Shown here: one piece after another, positions 29,171 to 38,319 of the stretch
Layout of the letters: every line of letters starts with the position of its first letter
Numbering within the stretch: position 1 is the first letter of the stretch
NCBI RefSeq assembly: GCF_002786295.1
Contig: NZ_PGTC01000009.1
Location: forward strand, 186,001-250,000
Origin: Pseudooceanicola marinus
GTDB lineage: Bacteria > Pseudomonadota > Alphaproteobacteria > Rhodobacterales > Rhodobacteraceae
Reading direction: 5' to 3'
DNA length: 64,000 nt
The notes under the pieces: generated by a model
The model's database searches: none
What the model saw: the letters and a program-made list of their open reading frames with translations, nothing else
What the model was told of the DNA's origin: nothing
Translations under genes and position numbers: made by a program

Positions 29171-30166
29171 TCAGAAGATGCTCTTGAACTCGTCGATGTT
29201 GCTCGCGTCATAGGTGAAGGGCTCGGACATGGCGGCGGTCTTGTCTTCGTCCAGCGTCACGCTGCCCATGCGGCCTGTCGGGATCTCGGCGCCCGGCTCC
29301 GCGGTGGCGGCGTCGGTGGCCAGGGCATGGGCGATCATCGCCGTGGTGTAGCCCAGGTCGACCGGGTTCCAGATGGCGAAGGACTTCGATGCGCCGCTTT
29401 CGACCGCGCCGGCCATTTCCGACGGAAGGCCCAGGCCGGTGACGTTCACCTGGCCCACCTTGCCGGCATCCTGCACCGCCTGGGCGGCGGCGACGATGCC
29501 GACGGAGGTCGGCGCGATGATCGCGTCGAGGTCGGGGTAGGACTGCATCAAGCCCTGCGCCTCGCGGTAGGACTTGTCCGCCAGGTCGTCGCCATAGACC
29601 GTCGCCACGACTTCGATGTCGGGATACTGGTCCATGACCTTGTTCATTTCCTCGATCCAGGTGTTCTGGTTGGTCGAGGTCGAGGTGGCCGACAGCAGGG
29701 CCACCTTGCCGCCGTCGGGCAGCTGGTCGGCGGCCAGCTTGATGATCGTCTGGCCGATCAGCTCATCCGACGAGGGCGCCAGGTGCATTTCCCGGCCCTC
29801 GGGCGCGACGCCGGAATCCCAGGAAATCACGGTGATGCCGCGCTGCATGGCCTTCTGCAGGGCCGGGGCGACAGCATCGGGGTCATTGGCGGAAATCGCG
29901 ATGGCGTCGACCCGCTGGGCGATCAGGCTGTTGATGACCTCGATCTGGCCCTCGGCGGTGGTCGAGGTCGGCCCGGTGTAGATGATCTCGGTATTGCCGA
30001 GCTCCTCGGCGGCTTCCTCGGCGCCACGCGCGGCGGCCTCGAAGAACCCGTTGCCCAGCGACTTGGCCACCAGCGCGATGCGGACATTGTCCTGCGCCAT
30101 GGCGGTTGATCCCATCAGCGACGCGGCAAGGCCGAGCCCGATGGCGAAACGTCTTGTCAGTGTCAT
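29171..30166 (-). CDS. rhaS: Rhamnose ABC transporter substrate-binding protein RhaS
   Basis: The 331-residue periplasmic type I sugar-binding protein has signal peptide MTLTRRFAIGLGLAASLMG...AMA|QDN. The body shows RIALVAKSLGNGFFEAAARGAEEAA and AISANDPDAVAPALQKA. I use the ATG at 30166 rather than the ATG six bases upstream, because only it has proper spacing (seven bases) from GGGAGG. Confidence 0.92.
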   Translation of the reverse strand: MTLTRRFAIGLGLAASLMGSTAMAQDNVRIALVAKSLGNGFFEAAARGAEEAAEELGNTEIIYTGPTSTTAEGQIEVINSLIAQRVDAIAISANDPDAVAPALQKAMQRGITVISWDSGVAPEGREMHLAPSSDELIGQTIIKLAADQLPDGGKVALLSATSTSTNQNTWIEEMNKVMDQYPDIEVVATVYGDDLADKSYREAQGLMQSYPDLDAIIAPTSVGIVAAAQAVQDAGKVGQVNVTGLGLPSEMAGAVESGASKSFAIWNPVDLGYTTAMIAHALATDAATAEPGAEIPTGRMGSVTLDEDKTAAMSEPFTYDASNIDEFKSIF

Positions 30167-30209
30167 TTGCATTCCTCCCTTGAAATGACTCCCGAAATGA
30201 CCGGACGGG

Positions 30210-31016
30210 TCAGCCCGCCTCGGCCTCCTCCTCACTCGCGGCCCCCGAGGGCGCCACGATCAGTGTCACGCCGGCGCTTTCCAGCATGGCGGCGTGGACA
30301 TCTGTGATGCGGTCGTCGGTGATCAGCGTGTCCACCCGTTCAAGTGGGCACAGGATCAGGCTCGACCGTTTCTCGAACTTCGAACTGTCGGCCAGGATCA
30401 CCACCTCCTCCGCCTGTCCGATCAGCTTCTGCTCGGACTGGATGACCAGCGGGTCGGGTTCCATGATCCCCAGCGGTGCGATCCCCTGGCAGCCCATGAA
30501 CATGCGCCGCGCGTAGAAATTGCGGGTCACGTCGTTGTCGAAGGGCGACAGGATGATGTTCTGTTCGCGGTAGATCGTGCCGCCCGGCAGGACGACGGTG
30601 TTCTTGGTCTGCTTCAGTAGGTGTTCGGCGATCGGAAACGAGTTGGTGAAGACCTGGCAGCGGCGCGTGGCCAGCGGATGCACCATCTGGAAGGTGGTCG
30701 TGCCACCGTTGATGATGATCGCCTCGCCGTCTTCCAGTATCTCGACCGCGGCGCGCCCGATGGCGCGTTTCTGCGCGGCATTCTTCGACTGGTTCACCGA
30801 AAACGGCCGGCCCAGCAGGCCGGTCACGGCAGGCGGCGCGACCGACTCGGCCCCGCCACGCACCCGGCGCAGCTTCTTCTGCATGTGCAGCGTCGCGATA
30901 TCGCGCCGGATCGTCGCCTCGGACGATTCCGTCATCTCCACCATCTCGGCAACCGACACGAACGGCTTGGCCTCGACGGCGGACAGGATCACGCGATGTC
31001 GCTCATTCTCGTGCAT
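30210..31016 (-). CDS. rhaR: Rhamnose operon regulator RhaR (DeoR family)
   Basis: The 268-residue DeoR-type repressor has a winged helix at about 3-55 (HRVILSAVEAKPFVSVAEMV, then SSEATIRRDIATL) and a DeoR sensor domain (IIINGGTTTFQMV; VILADSSKFEKRSS). The ATG at 31016 follows GGGAGG by five bases. It is the first gene of rhaRSTPQUK and is divergent from rhaDI. In Rhizobium RhaR negatively regulates the locus. The symmetric boxes upstream are candidate operators. Confidence 0.92.
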   Translation of the reverse strand: MHENERHRVILSAVEAKPFVSVAEMVEMTESSEATIRRDIATLHMQKKLRRVRGGAESVAPPAVTGLLGRPFSVNQSKNAAQKRAIGRAAVEILEDGEAIIINGGTTTFQMVHPLATRRCQVFTNSFPIAEHLLKQTKNTVVLPGGTIYREQNIILSPFDNDVTRNFYARRMFMGCQGIAPLGIMEPDPLVIQSEQKLIGQAEEVVILADSSKFEKRSSLILCPLERVDTLITDDRITDVHAAMLESAGVTLIVAPSGAASEEEAEAG

Positions 31017-31054
31017 GGATGCCTCCCTTGGTGGTTCAGCATGACGCGGTGTTT

Positions 31055-31138
31055 CGATCATTGTCAATCATAAATGATCGTAACCGATCTTTCTGCATCT
31101 GCATAATGATTGGTATTGATCGTTTGTGATTGACAATG
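31055..31138. promoter_or_regulatory. Candidate RhaR operator region, nested inverted repeats
   Basis: The A+T-rich rhaR-rhaD gap holds a perfect 12-bp inverted repeat, CATTGTCAATCA (31059-31070) with TGATTGACAATG (31127-31138), arms 56 bp apart. Overlapping the left arm is a second perfect repeat, CGATCATT (31055-31062) with AATGATCG (31073-31080). Extra GATCG/CGATC words occur at about 31085-31089 and 31118-31122. The layout suits one repressor controlling both divergent operons, perhaps by looping. Confidence 0.6.
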
Positions 31139-31207
31139 GCGGGCGGCGAACTCATCCTGTCCTCGACATCACGACCGGCCCTCGCGGGCCTGATGGGAGG
31201 AAACGCC

Positions 31208-33310
31208 ATGCTCAAGACAGTGTCCGGAACCGGGCTCGATAACCTGTGGGACGATGCCAGGACGTCCGGGATGACCGAGTCCGACAAGTTGCTTTACCGT
31301 TCGAACCTGCTGGGCTCGGACAAGCGGGTCACCAACTACGGGGGCGGCAACACCTCCGCCAAGGTGATGGAAACCGACCCGCTGACCGGGGAGGCGGTCG
31401 AGGTGCTTTGGGTCAAGGGCTCTGGCGGGGACATCGGCACCATGGACAAGTCGGGGTTCGCCACGCTTTACATGGAGAAGCTGGAGGCGCTGAAGGGCCT
31501 CTACCGCGGCCTCGAACATGAGGACGAGATGGTGGGCTACCTGCCGCATTGCACCTTCGATCTGAACCCGCGCGCCTCCTCCATCGACACGCCGCTGCAC
31601 GCCTATGTGCCGAAGAAGCACGTCGATCACGTCCACCCGGACGCGATCATTGCCATCGCCGCCTCGAAGAACTCGAAGGAGCTGACGCAGAAGATCTTCG
31701 GGGATGAGATCGGCTGGCTGCCCTGGAAGAAACCGGGGTACGAACTCGGCCTCTGGCTGGAGGATTTCTGCAAGACAAACCCGGACGCAAAGGGCGTCGT
31801 GCTGGAAAGCCACGGGCTGTTCACCTGGGCCGATGACGCGAAAGAGTGCTACGCGCTGACCCTCGACACCATCAACCGCGCCATCGCCTGGTTCGAGGAA
31901 CAGACCGAGGGCGTCGCGCCCTTCGGCGGGTCCGTGCACCCGACGTTGCCGGAGGCCGAACGCCGCCGTGTCGCCGCAGCCCTGATGCCCGCGATTCGCG
32001 GCATGATCTCCGAAGACAGCCACAAGGTCGGCCATTTCGACGACCAGGACGCGGTGCTGGATTTCGTCGGCGCCCAGGACATGCCGCGCCTCGCGGCGCT
32101 CGGCACCTCCTGCCCGGACCACTTCCTGCGCACCAAGATCCGGCCGCTGGTGGTGGATTTCGACCCGTCGAATCCGGACATCGACGGCACCCTGGACAAG
32201 CTGAAGGGCATGATCGAGGACTACCGCGCCGACTACGCCGCCTATTATGACCGCTGCAAGCATGCCGATAGCCCGGCCATGCGCGATCCTAACGCGGTGG
32301 TCTACCTGGTGCCCGGCGTCGGCATGATCACCTTTGCCAAGGACAAGGCGACGGCGCGGATCTCGGGGGAGTTCTACGTCAACGCCATCAACGTGATGCG
32401 TGGCTCGGACGCCGTCAGCGATTACCAGGGCCTGCCAGAGCAGGAGGCCTTCGATATCGAATACTGGCTTCTGGAAGAGGCCAAGCTGCAACGCATGCCC
32501 AAGCCCAAGAGCCTGGCGGGCCGCATCGCCATCGTCACCGGCGGCGCGGGCGGCATCGGCATGGCCACGGCCGAACGCTACCTCGCGGAAGGCGCCTGCG
32601 CCGTTCTGGCCGACATCGACGCCGAGGCCCTGGCCCAGGCGACCGAGGCGCTGGTACAGCGCTATGGCCGCGACATGGTGCGCAGCGTGCAGATGAACGT
32701 GACCTCGGAGGAAGCGGTGGCCGCCGCCTATGCCGACATGGCCGTGGAATTCGGCGGCGTCGACATCGTGGTGTCCAACGCCGGGATCGCCTCCTCGGCC
32801 AAGGTCGAGGACACCACGCTGGAGCTGTGGAACAAGAACATGTCGATCCTGTCGACCGGCTATTTCCTCGTCGCGCGAGAGGCCTTCCGCGTGCTGAAGG
32901 CCCAGGGCATCGGCGGGTCGATGGTCTTCGTGGCCTCGAAGAACGGGCTGGCGGCCAGCCCCGGCGCCTCGGCCTATTGCACCGCAAAGGCGTCCGAGAT
33001 CCACCTGGCCCGCTGCCTCGCGCTGGAAGGCGCGCCGGAGGGCATCCGGGTGAATGTGGTGAACCCCGACGCGGTGCTGCGCGGCTCGAAGATCTGGACC
33101 GGCGAATGGCTGGATCAGCGCGCCGCCACCTATGGCACCGACAAGGACGGGCTGGAACAGATGTACCGCGACCGCTCGCTGCTGAAACGCAGCGTGCTGC
33201 CCGAGGACATCGCCGAGGCCTGCTATTTCTTCGCCGCCGACACGAGCGCGAAATCGACGGGCAACATCCTGAACGTCGATGCCGGCAACGTGCAGGCCTT
33301 CACGCGCTGA
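31208..33310 (+). CDS. rhaD: Bifunctional rhamnulose-1-phosphate aldolase / lactaldehyde dehydrogenase RhaD
   Basis: The 700-residue fusion joins a class II aldolase domain (about 1-420; YGGGNTSAKVME and HVDHVHPDAIIAIAA supply the phosphate and metal sites) to a short-chain dehydrogenase (about 435-700; VTGGAGGIGMATA for the dinucleotide, SNAGIAS, and the catalytic Y-x3-K in AYCTAKASE). It cleaves L-rhamnulose 1-phosphate to dihydroxyacetone phosphate and L-lactaldehyde and is expected to oxidise the latter to lactate. I start at the ATG at 31208, seven bases after GGGAGG; the longer upstream frame overlaps the operator region. Confidence 0.94.
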   Translation: MLKTVSGTGLDNLWDDARTSGMTESDKLLYRSNLLGSDKRVTNYGGGNTSAKVMETDPLTGEAVEVLWVKGSGGDIGTMDKSGFATLYMEKLEALKGLYRGLEHEDEMVGYLPHCTFDLNPRASSIDTPLHAYVPKKHVDHVHPDAIIAIAASKNSKELTQKIFGDEIGWLPWKKPGYELGLWLEDFCKTNPDAKGVVLESHGLFTWADDAKECYALTLDTINRAIAWFEEQTEGVAPFGGSVHPTLPEAERRRVAAALMPAIRGMISEDSHKVGHFDDQDAVLDFVGAQDMPRLAALGTSCPDHFLRTKIRPLVVDFDPSNPDIDGTLDKLKGMIEDYRADYAAYYDRCKHADSPAMRDPNAVVYLVPGVGMITFAKDKATARISGEFYVNAINVMRGSDAVSDYQGLPEQEAFDIEYWLLEEAKLQRMPKPKSLAGRIAIVTGGAGGIGMATAERYLAEGACAVLADIDAEALAQATEALVQRYGRDMVRSVQMNVTSEEAVAAAYADMAVEFGGVDIVVSNAGIASSAKVEDTTLELWNKNMSILSTGYFLVAREAFRVLKAQGIGGSMVFVASKNGLAASPGASAYCTAKASEIHLARCLALEGAPEGIRVNVVNPDAVLRGSKIWTGEWLDQRAATYGTDKDGLEQMYRDRSLLKRSVLPEDIAEACYFFAADTSAKSTGNILNVDAGNVQAFTR

Positions 33311-33369
33311 CACTGACGGGGCCGCGCCCGCCCGATGGGGCGGCGCGCGCACCCCGAGGGAGGAAACCC

Positions 33370-34644
33370 ATGATCGACGCAACCACCATCACCGCCGCCA
33401 ACGCGGCGGCGGACGCCGCCCTGCGCGCGGATTACGACGCGCTTGGCGATCACCTGGCTCGTCGCGGCATCGACATCGCCACCATCAAGGACAAGGTCGC
33501 CGCCTATGGCATCGCGATCCCCTCCTGGGGCGTCGGCACCGGGGGCACGCGCTTTGCCCGTTTCCCCGGGGTGGGGGAGCCGGCCAATGTCTTCGACAAG
33601 CTCGACGACTGCGGGGTGATCCACCAGCTGACCGGCGCCACGCCGCGCGTGTCGCTGCACATCCCCTGGGACGATGCCGACCCGGCCGACCTGCTGGCCA
33701 AGGCCGAGGAAACCGGGCTGGCCTTCGACGCGATGAATTCCAACACCTTCCAGGATCAGCCGGGGCAGGCGCACAGCTACAAGTACGGCTCGCTGTCGCA
33801 TAGCGATGCCGCGACCCGCGCCCAGGCGGTGGAGCATAACCTCTACTGCATCGAGCTGGGGCAGAAGATCGGGTCGAAGGCGCTGACCATCTGGGTTGGC
33901 GACGGATCGAACTTTCCGGGGCAAAGCAACTTCACCCGCCAGTTTGAACGCTACCTGGGCAGTGCCAAGGAAGTCTACGCCGGGCTGCCCGACGACTGGC
34001 GCCTGCTGACCGAACACAAGATGTTCGAACCTGCCTTCTATTCGACCGTCGTGCAGGACTGGGGCACCAACTACATGATCGCGCAGGAACTGGGTCCGCA
34101 GGCGCAGTGCCTCGTCGATCTGGGCCACCATGCGCCCAATGTGAACATCGAGATGATCGTCGCGCGGCTGATCCAGTTCGGCAAGCTGGGCGGCTTCCAC
34201 TTCAACGACAGCAAGTATGGCGATGACGATCTCGACACCGCGTCGATCGACCCCTACCGCCTGTTCCTGGTGTTCAACGAGTTGGTGGAGGCCGAGGGCA
34301 CGCCCGATTTCGACCCGGCGCATATGCTGGACCAGAGCCACAATGTCACCGACCCGATCGAAAGCCTGATGAATTCGGCGATGGAGGTGCAGCGCGCCTA
34401 TGCCCAGGCGCTGCTGGTGGATCGCGAGGCGCTGGCGGGCTTCCAGGACGGGAACGACGCGCTGATGGCGTCGGAAACGCTGAAGGCGGCCTTCCGCACG
34501 GATGTGACCCCGATCCTGAAGATGGCCCGGCTGGAGAAGGGCGCGGCGATTGATCCCGTGGCCGCCTACCGGCAGTCAGGCTACCGCGCGGCGGTGGCCG
34601 AAACGCGGCCCGTCTCGGACGGCAGCGGCGGCGGGATCGTCTGA
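33370..34644 (+). CDS. rhaI: L-rhamnose isomerase RhaI
   Basis: The 424-residue xylose-isomerase-like TIM barrel belongs to the rhizobial/Pseudomonas stutzeri RhaI subgroup rather than the enterobacterial RhaA type. Visible metal- and substrate-site blocks are SLHIPWDD, WVGDGSNFPGQSNF, LLTEHKMFEPAFYST, LVDLGHHAPN and GGFHFNDSKYGDDDLD. It converts L-rhamnose to L-rhamnulose. It lies 59 bp after rhaD with a GGGAGG site at the start. Confidence 0.94.
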   Translation: MIDATTITAANAAADAALRADYDALGDHLARRGIDIATIKDKVAAYGIAIPSWGVGTGGTRFARFPGVGEPANVFDKLDDCGVIHQLTGATPRVSLHIPWDDADPADLLAKAEETGLAFDAMNSNTFQDQPGQAHSYKYGSLSHSDAATRAQAVEHNLYCIELGQKIGSKALTIWVGDGSNFPGQSNFTRQFERYLGSAKEVYAGLPDDWRLLTEHKMFEPAFYSTVVQDWGTNYMIAQELGPQAQCLVDLGHHAPNVNIEMIVARLIQFGKLGGFHFNDSKYGDDDLDTASIDPYRLFLVFNELVEAEGTPDFDPAHMLDQSHNVTDPIESLMNSAMEVQRAYAQALLVDREALAGFQDGNDALMASETLKAAFRTDVTPILKMARLEKGAAIDPVAAYRQSGYRAAVAETRPVSDGSGGGIV

Positions 34645-34731
34645 ACCCGGTGTAAACCCCGGTCCTGCCTGTCCCCGCGGCGGGCAGGGCCCCCGGGAGG
34701 GCAGGGCCCCGGGGCGGGCTGTCGTATCGCG

Positions 34732-35256
34732 TCAGAGGCTGGCGGCGGCGCGGGCGGCCTGGTCATAGCCGCCGGACATGGCCCGCAGGAGGGCGGCAAG
34801 GCGCGACACCTCCGCCGGGTCGATGCCCGTGGCCTTCAGTGACCGGATCAGCAGCGCCTCTCGCACCGTACCGTACTTGCGGCACAGCTCGGCGCCCGCG
34901 TCGGTGATCGAGACGGTCTTCTCCTTGCCCTTGCGCCCCGTGGTCACCAGCTTGCGCTCCACCAGCTTGCGCAGGGCGTAGTTGACCGTGTGGGTGTCCT
35001 CGATGTTCAGGACCAGGCAGATGTCGGCCAGGGTCTTGGGCCGTTCGCGGTGATGGACCAGGTGCAGAACCTGGATCTCCAGCGGGGCCATGCCGGACGC
35101 ACCGGCGGCGTCCATGCAGCGGGTCATCCAGCGCTGGAAGGCGTGATTGCCCATGGCCATGGCGAACTCCATCTCCGAGACCTCGGGCATGGCGGAGTTC
35201 GCGAGGTGGGCCGATGACACCACCGGCCCTACGTTGAAACGGTCTTCGTCGGTCAT
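34732..35256 (-). CDS. MarR-type winged-helix regulator
   Basis: The 174-residue protein has a MarR-like winged helix in its middle (LADICLVLNIEDTHTVNYALRKLVERKLVTTGRKGKEKTVS, quoted in part). An N-terminal region MTDEDRFNVGPVV matches a conserved winged-helix family often found beside transporters. The ATG at 35256 is two bases after the dctM stop, so it is the last gene of the TRAP operon. It may regulate that operon and the divergent oxoprolinase gene. Confidence 0.82.
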   Translation of the reverse strand: MTDEDRFNVGPVVSSAHLANSAMPEVSEMEFAMAMGNHAFQRWMTRCMDAAGASGMAPLEIQVLHLVHHRERPKTLADICLVLNIEDTHTVNYALRKLVERKLVTTGRKGKEKTVSITDAGAELCRKYGTVREALLIRSLKATGIDPAEVSRLAALLRAMSGGYDQAARAAASL

Positions 35257-35258
35257 GG

Positions 35259-36554
35259 TCACATCGTCCTCGGCAGCCACAGCGCGATTTGCGGGAAAAC
35301 CGACAGAAGTGCAACGGCCGCCACCAGGATCAGGAAGAAGGGCAGGGCGTAGCCCGCCAGCTGCAGGATGTCGCGCCCGGTGATCTTCTGCAGCACGAAG
35401 AGGTTGAAGCCGACGGGCGGGGTGATCTGGCTCATCTCCACCACGATCACCAGGAAGACGCCGAACCAGATCGGGTCGAGGCCCACGGCGGTGACCATCG
35501 GCAGGATGATCGACACTGTCAGCACCACGATGGAAATCCCGTCGAGGAACATCCCCATGATGATGAAGAAGACCGTCAGGGCCGCCAGCAGGGCGTAGGG
35601 CGACAGATCCATCGCGCCGATCCAGGCGGCCAGGGCGCGCGGGATGCCGGTGTAGCCCATGGCGACGGTCAGGAACCCCGCGCCGGCCATGATGAAGGCG
35701 ATCATGCAGGTGGTGGTCGAGGCGGCCATCAGGCTGTCGCCGATGCCGCGCCAGCTGGCCGCGCCTGTGGCCCAGGCCAGGATCATCGCGCCCACGACGC
35801 CGATCACGGCCGCCTCGGTGGGCGAGGCGATGCCTGCGTAGATCGAACCGATGACGGCGATGATCAGACCCACCACGGGCAGCAGCCGGGCCAGCGCCCG
35901 CAGGCTGTCGCGACCGTTCACCGCCGGTTCGATGTCGGGCATGCGGGTGGGGTTCAGCATCGCCCAGATCATGATGTAGCCCGAGAACATCGCGGCCAGC
36001 ATCACGCCCGGCACGAGGCCGGCGAGGAAGAGCTGCGCGATGGATTGCTCGGTCGCGGCGCCATAGACGATCAGGATGATCGACGGCGGGATCAGGAAGC
36101 CGAAGGTGCCGGCGCCGGCCAGGGTGCCGATGGCCATCTTCGGGTCATAGCCGCGCGCCGTCAGTTCGGGGATGGACATGCGGCCGATGGTGGCCGTGGT
36201 CGCGGCCGACGATCCAGACACGGCGGCAAACAGAGCGCAGCCCAGCACGTTGACGTGCAGCAGGCGCCCCGGCAGGCGGCGGGTGAAGGGGGCCAGCCCC
36301 TCGAACATGTCCGACGAGAGCCGCGAGCGGACCAGGATTTCCCCCATCCAGATGAACATCGGCAGCGAGGTCAGGTCCCAGACGGTCAGGCTGCCCCAGA
36401 CCTTGGTGGCGAAGACCAGCGTGACCGGCGCGGTGGAGGCCGCCAGCATGGCCACGAGGCCCACGGCGATCAGGGCAAAGCCGATCCACAGGCCGGCGGC
36501 CAGGGCGGCGAAAAGGACGACGACGAGGAGGGGGGCAAGCACGGCGATTTCCAT
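35259..36554 (-). CDS. dctM: TRAP transporter large membrane subunit (DctM type)
   Basis: The 431-residue protein has 12 or so hydrophobic segments and family blocks LPMFIWMGEILVRS, SSAATTATIGRMSIPEL, GTFGFLIPPSIILIVYG and VVEMSQITPPVGFNLFVLQ. It is the channel subunit of a sodium-coupled TRAP importer. The start overlaps the dctQ stop by one base (TGATG). Confidence 0.94.
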   Translation of the reverse strand: MEIAVLAPLLVVVLFAALAAGLWIGFALIAVGLVAMLAASTAPVTLVFATKVWGSLTVWDLTSLPMFIWMGEILVRSRLSSDMFEGLAPFTRRLPGRLLHVNVLGCALFAAVSGSSAATTATIGRMSIPELTARGYDPKMAIGTLAGAGTFGFLIPPSIILIVYGAATEQSIAQLFLAGLVPGVMLAAMFSGYIMIWAMLNPTRMPDIEPAVNGRDSLRALARLLPVVGLIIAVIGSIYAGIASPTEAAVIGVVGAMILAWATGAASWRGIGDSLMAASTTTCMIAFIMAGAGFLTVAMGYTGIPRALAAWIGAMDLSPYALLAALTVFFIIMGMFLDGISIVVLTVSIILPMVTAVGLDPIWFGVFLVIVVEMSQITPPVGFNLFVLQKITGRDILQLAGYALPFFLILVAAVALLSVFPQIALWLPRTM

Positions 36555-37096
36555 CAGGCCTCTCCCTGTTCCTGGGCCGCGTAGCCGGGCGTGCCGCCCC
36601 GCAGCAGCGTCACCAGCCCGTCCAGCAGGGCGACCAGCAGCAGGATCAGGCCCAGGGTCATCACGCCCTGCGGCAGCCACAGCGGCACGCGCACCATGCC
36701 GAAGGACACGCTGTCATAGACCCAGCTGTCCCAGGTCTGCAGCACCGAGGACCAGGTGGCGAAAAGGCACAGCCCGGCGGCGAGGATCAGCACCAGCGCC
36801 TCCAGCGGGCGGGCGATGCGCGGCGGCAGGGCGCCGGTCAGCAGGCCGACGCGGACATGGCCGCCCCGGCAGAAGGTGCCGGCAAGACCGAGGAAGACCG
36901 CGGAGAGGAACAGCATCCCGCCGATTTCCGCCAGCGAGGGCACGGTGATACCAAGGGGGGCGGCGCCGATCAGCCGGGCGCCCCGGTCGATCAGGCGGCC
37001 GAGGATCTGCACCAGCACCAGCGCGGCGATGGCGGCAAAGGCCGCCGCGGCCAGCATCAATGCGCCGGTGTAAAGCCGGTCGAGTGTCTGTCTCAT
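36554..37096 (-). CDS. dctQ: TRAP transporter small membrane subunit (DctQ type)
   Basis: The 180-residue protein has four transmembrane helices and the DctQ-type pattern LAEIGGMLFLSAVFLGLAGTFCRGGHVRVGLL and FGMVRVPLWLPQGVM. The start is the ATG at 37096 (MRQTLDRLYTG); an upstream in-frame start is unlikely because it falls beyond the intergenic hairpin. Confidence 0.88.
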   Translation of the reverse strand: MRQTLDRLYTGALMLAAAAFAAIAALVLVQILGRLIDRGARLIGAAPLGITVPSLAEIGGMLFLSAVFLGLAGTFCRGGHVRVGLLTGALPPRIARPLEALVLILAAGLCLFATWSSVLQTWDSWVYDSVSFGMVRVPLWLPQGVMTLGLILLLVALLDGLVTLLRGGTPGYAAQEQGEA

Positions 37097-37124
37097 CTGT
37101 CTTGCTTCCCTGCGCGGCGCCGGT

Positions 37125-37170
37125 GTGCCCCGGCCTTGTCCATATGGAGGATGCAAACCGGCCGGGGCAC
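37125..37170 (-). other. Strong stem-loop between dctP and dctQ
   Basis: A perfect 11-bp inverted repeat GTGCCCCGGCC (37125-37135) / GGCCGGGGCAC (37160-37170) with a 24-nt loop lies 32 nt after the dctP stop. A U-tract is lacking. It probably protects the dctP message or attenuates read-through into dctQM. Confidence 0.7.
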
Positions 37171-37202
37171 GGCATCCGCGCGCCCCGGCCGGTCCGGTGG
37201 TC

Positions 37203-38180
37203 TTACTCGGCGTGGTAGGCGTCGACGACCGACTGGCCTTCCTCGCCGGCTTCTTCCAGCCATTCGGCGGTCATCGTCTCACCGATCTCGGCCAGTTCCG
37301 CCGACAGGGTCTCGGAGGGGTCCGAGATGGTCATGCCGTTCTCTTCCAGCACCGCCAGCTTCTCGGCGGTTTCGGCCTTGGACATCTCCCAGCCGCGGGT
37401 TTCGGCGGCGGCGGCGGCCTCCAACACGGCGGCCTTCGTGTCGTCCGACAGCGCGTCGAAGGCGCGGGAGTTCACGATCACCATGTTCTTCGGCAGCCAG
37501 GCCTGAAGTTCGGTGTAGTTCGACACGAAGTCCCAGGCCTGAGAGGAGACACCGGTGGAGGGCGAGGTGATCATCGCGTCGGCGCGCCCGGTGGAGAAGG
37601 CAGTGGGAATGTCGCCGGTCTCGATCTGGGTGGGCACGGCGCCCATCAGCTGGGCCAGGCGTTCGGTGGCGTTGTTGTAGGCGCGGAAGGCGGCGCCTTC
37701 GAGGTCGGCGGTGCTTTCCACGGGGCCGGCGGTGAACAGGCTCTGGCCCGGCCACGGTACGGCATAGAGCAGGGTCAGGCCCTGTTCGGCCAGCTTCTCT
37801 TCGACCATGGGGCGCGAGGCCTCCCACAGCTTCATGGCGTCATCGTAGTTGGAGGCCAGGAAGGGGATCGAGTCGATGGCGAAGATCGGATCCTCGTTCG
37901 CCAGGCGCGACATCAGGGTCTCGCCGATCGGGGCCAGGCCGCGACGCACGGCATCCTTGATTTCCGGGTGGGCGAAGAGCGAGCCGGCGGAATGCACGGT
38001 GATCTCCAGGTCGCCATCGGTGGCCTCGGTCACGTCCTCGGCAAACTCGATGATGTTCGCGGTGTGGAACACGCTGTCGCCATAGGGCGTGGGCATGTCC
38101 CAGGTTTCCGCCATGGCGGCAGGGGCGGCCAGGGCGGCGAGGGCCCCGGCGAAGAGCGGCATGCGAAGGTGTTTGGTCAT
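37203..38180 (-). CDS. dctP: TRAP transporter solute-binding protein (DctP type)
   Basis: The 325-residue periplasmic protein has signal peptide MTKHLRMPLFAGALAALAA...AMA|ETW and DctP features: SVFHTANIIEFAEDV, IPFLASNYDDAMKLWEA and the ligand-binding region FRAYNNATERLAQLMGAVPTQ, with the conserved Arg just after GAAF. The divergent oxoprolinase/hydantoinase gene suggests a small organic acid or cyclic amide as substrate. A GGGAG site precedes the ATG. Confidence 0.93.
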   Translation of the reverse strand: MTKHLRMPLFAGALAALAAPAAMAETWDMPTPYGDSVFHTANIIEFAEDVTEATDGDLEITVHSAGSLFAHPEIKDAVRRGLAPIGETLMSRLANEDPIFAIDSIPFLASNYDDAMKLWEASRPMVEEKLAEQGLTLLYAVPWPGQSLFTAGPVESTADLEGAAFRAYNNATERLAQLMGAVPTQIETGDIPTAFSTGRADAMITSPSTGVSSQAWDFVSNYTELQAWLPKNMVIVNSRAFDALSDDTKAAVLEAAAAAETRGWEMSKAETAEKLAVLEENGMTISDPSETLSAELAEIGETMTAEWLEEAGEEGQSVVDAYHAE

Positions 38181-38249
38181 CTTGGGTCTCCCAGTTGTCG
38201 ATTTTCTGAGCAGCGGATCAGGTCCGCCACCTCGCTTCGTGCCCCGACC

Positions 38250-38278
38250 TTGACAGATACGCTGAAAGTTCGTCAACA
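38250..38278 (+). promoter_or_regulatory. Possible promoter of the oxoprolinase-type gene
   Basis: TTGACA (38250-38255) is a consensus -35 with a weak -10 (TCAACA) 17 bp on. It lies 40-70 bp upstream of the start codon in the divergent gap with dctP. Overlapping TCAACAAATTGTCA has partial dyad symmetry and could bind the MarR-type protein. Confidence 0.35.
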
Positions 38279-38319
38279 AATTGTCAGCGAAATGACTGCA
38301 AGATGCAGGGAGAAGATGA

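Noticed and set aside
34645-34731. G+C-rich repeats between rhaI and the MarR-type gene as a terminator
   Set aside because: CCTGCC...GGCAGG and CCCGGG-type pairings exist, but none has a stable stem followed by a U-tract.
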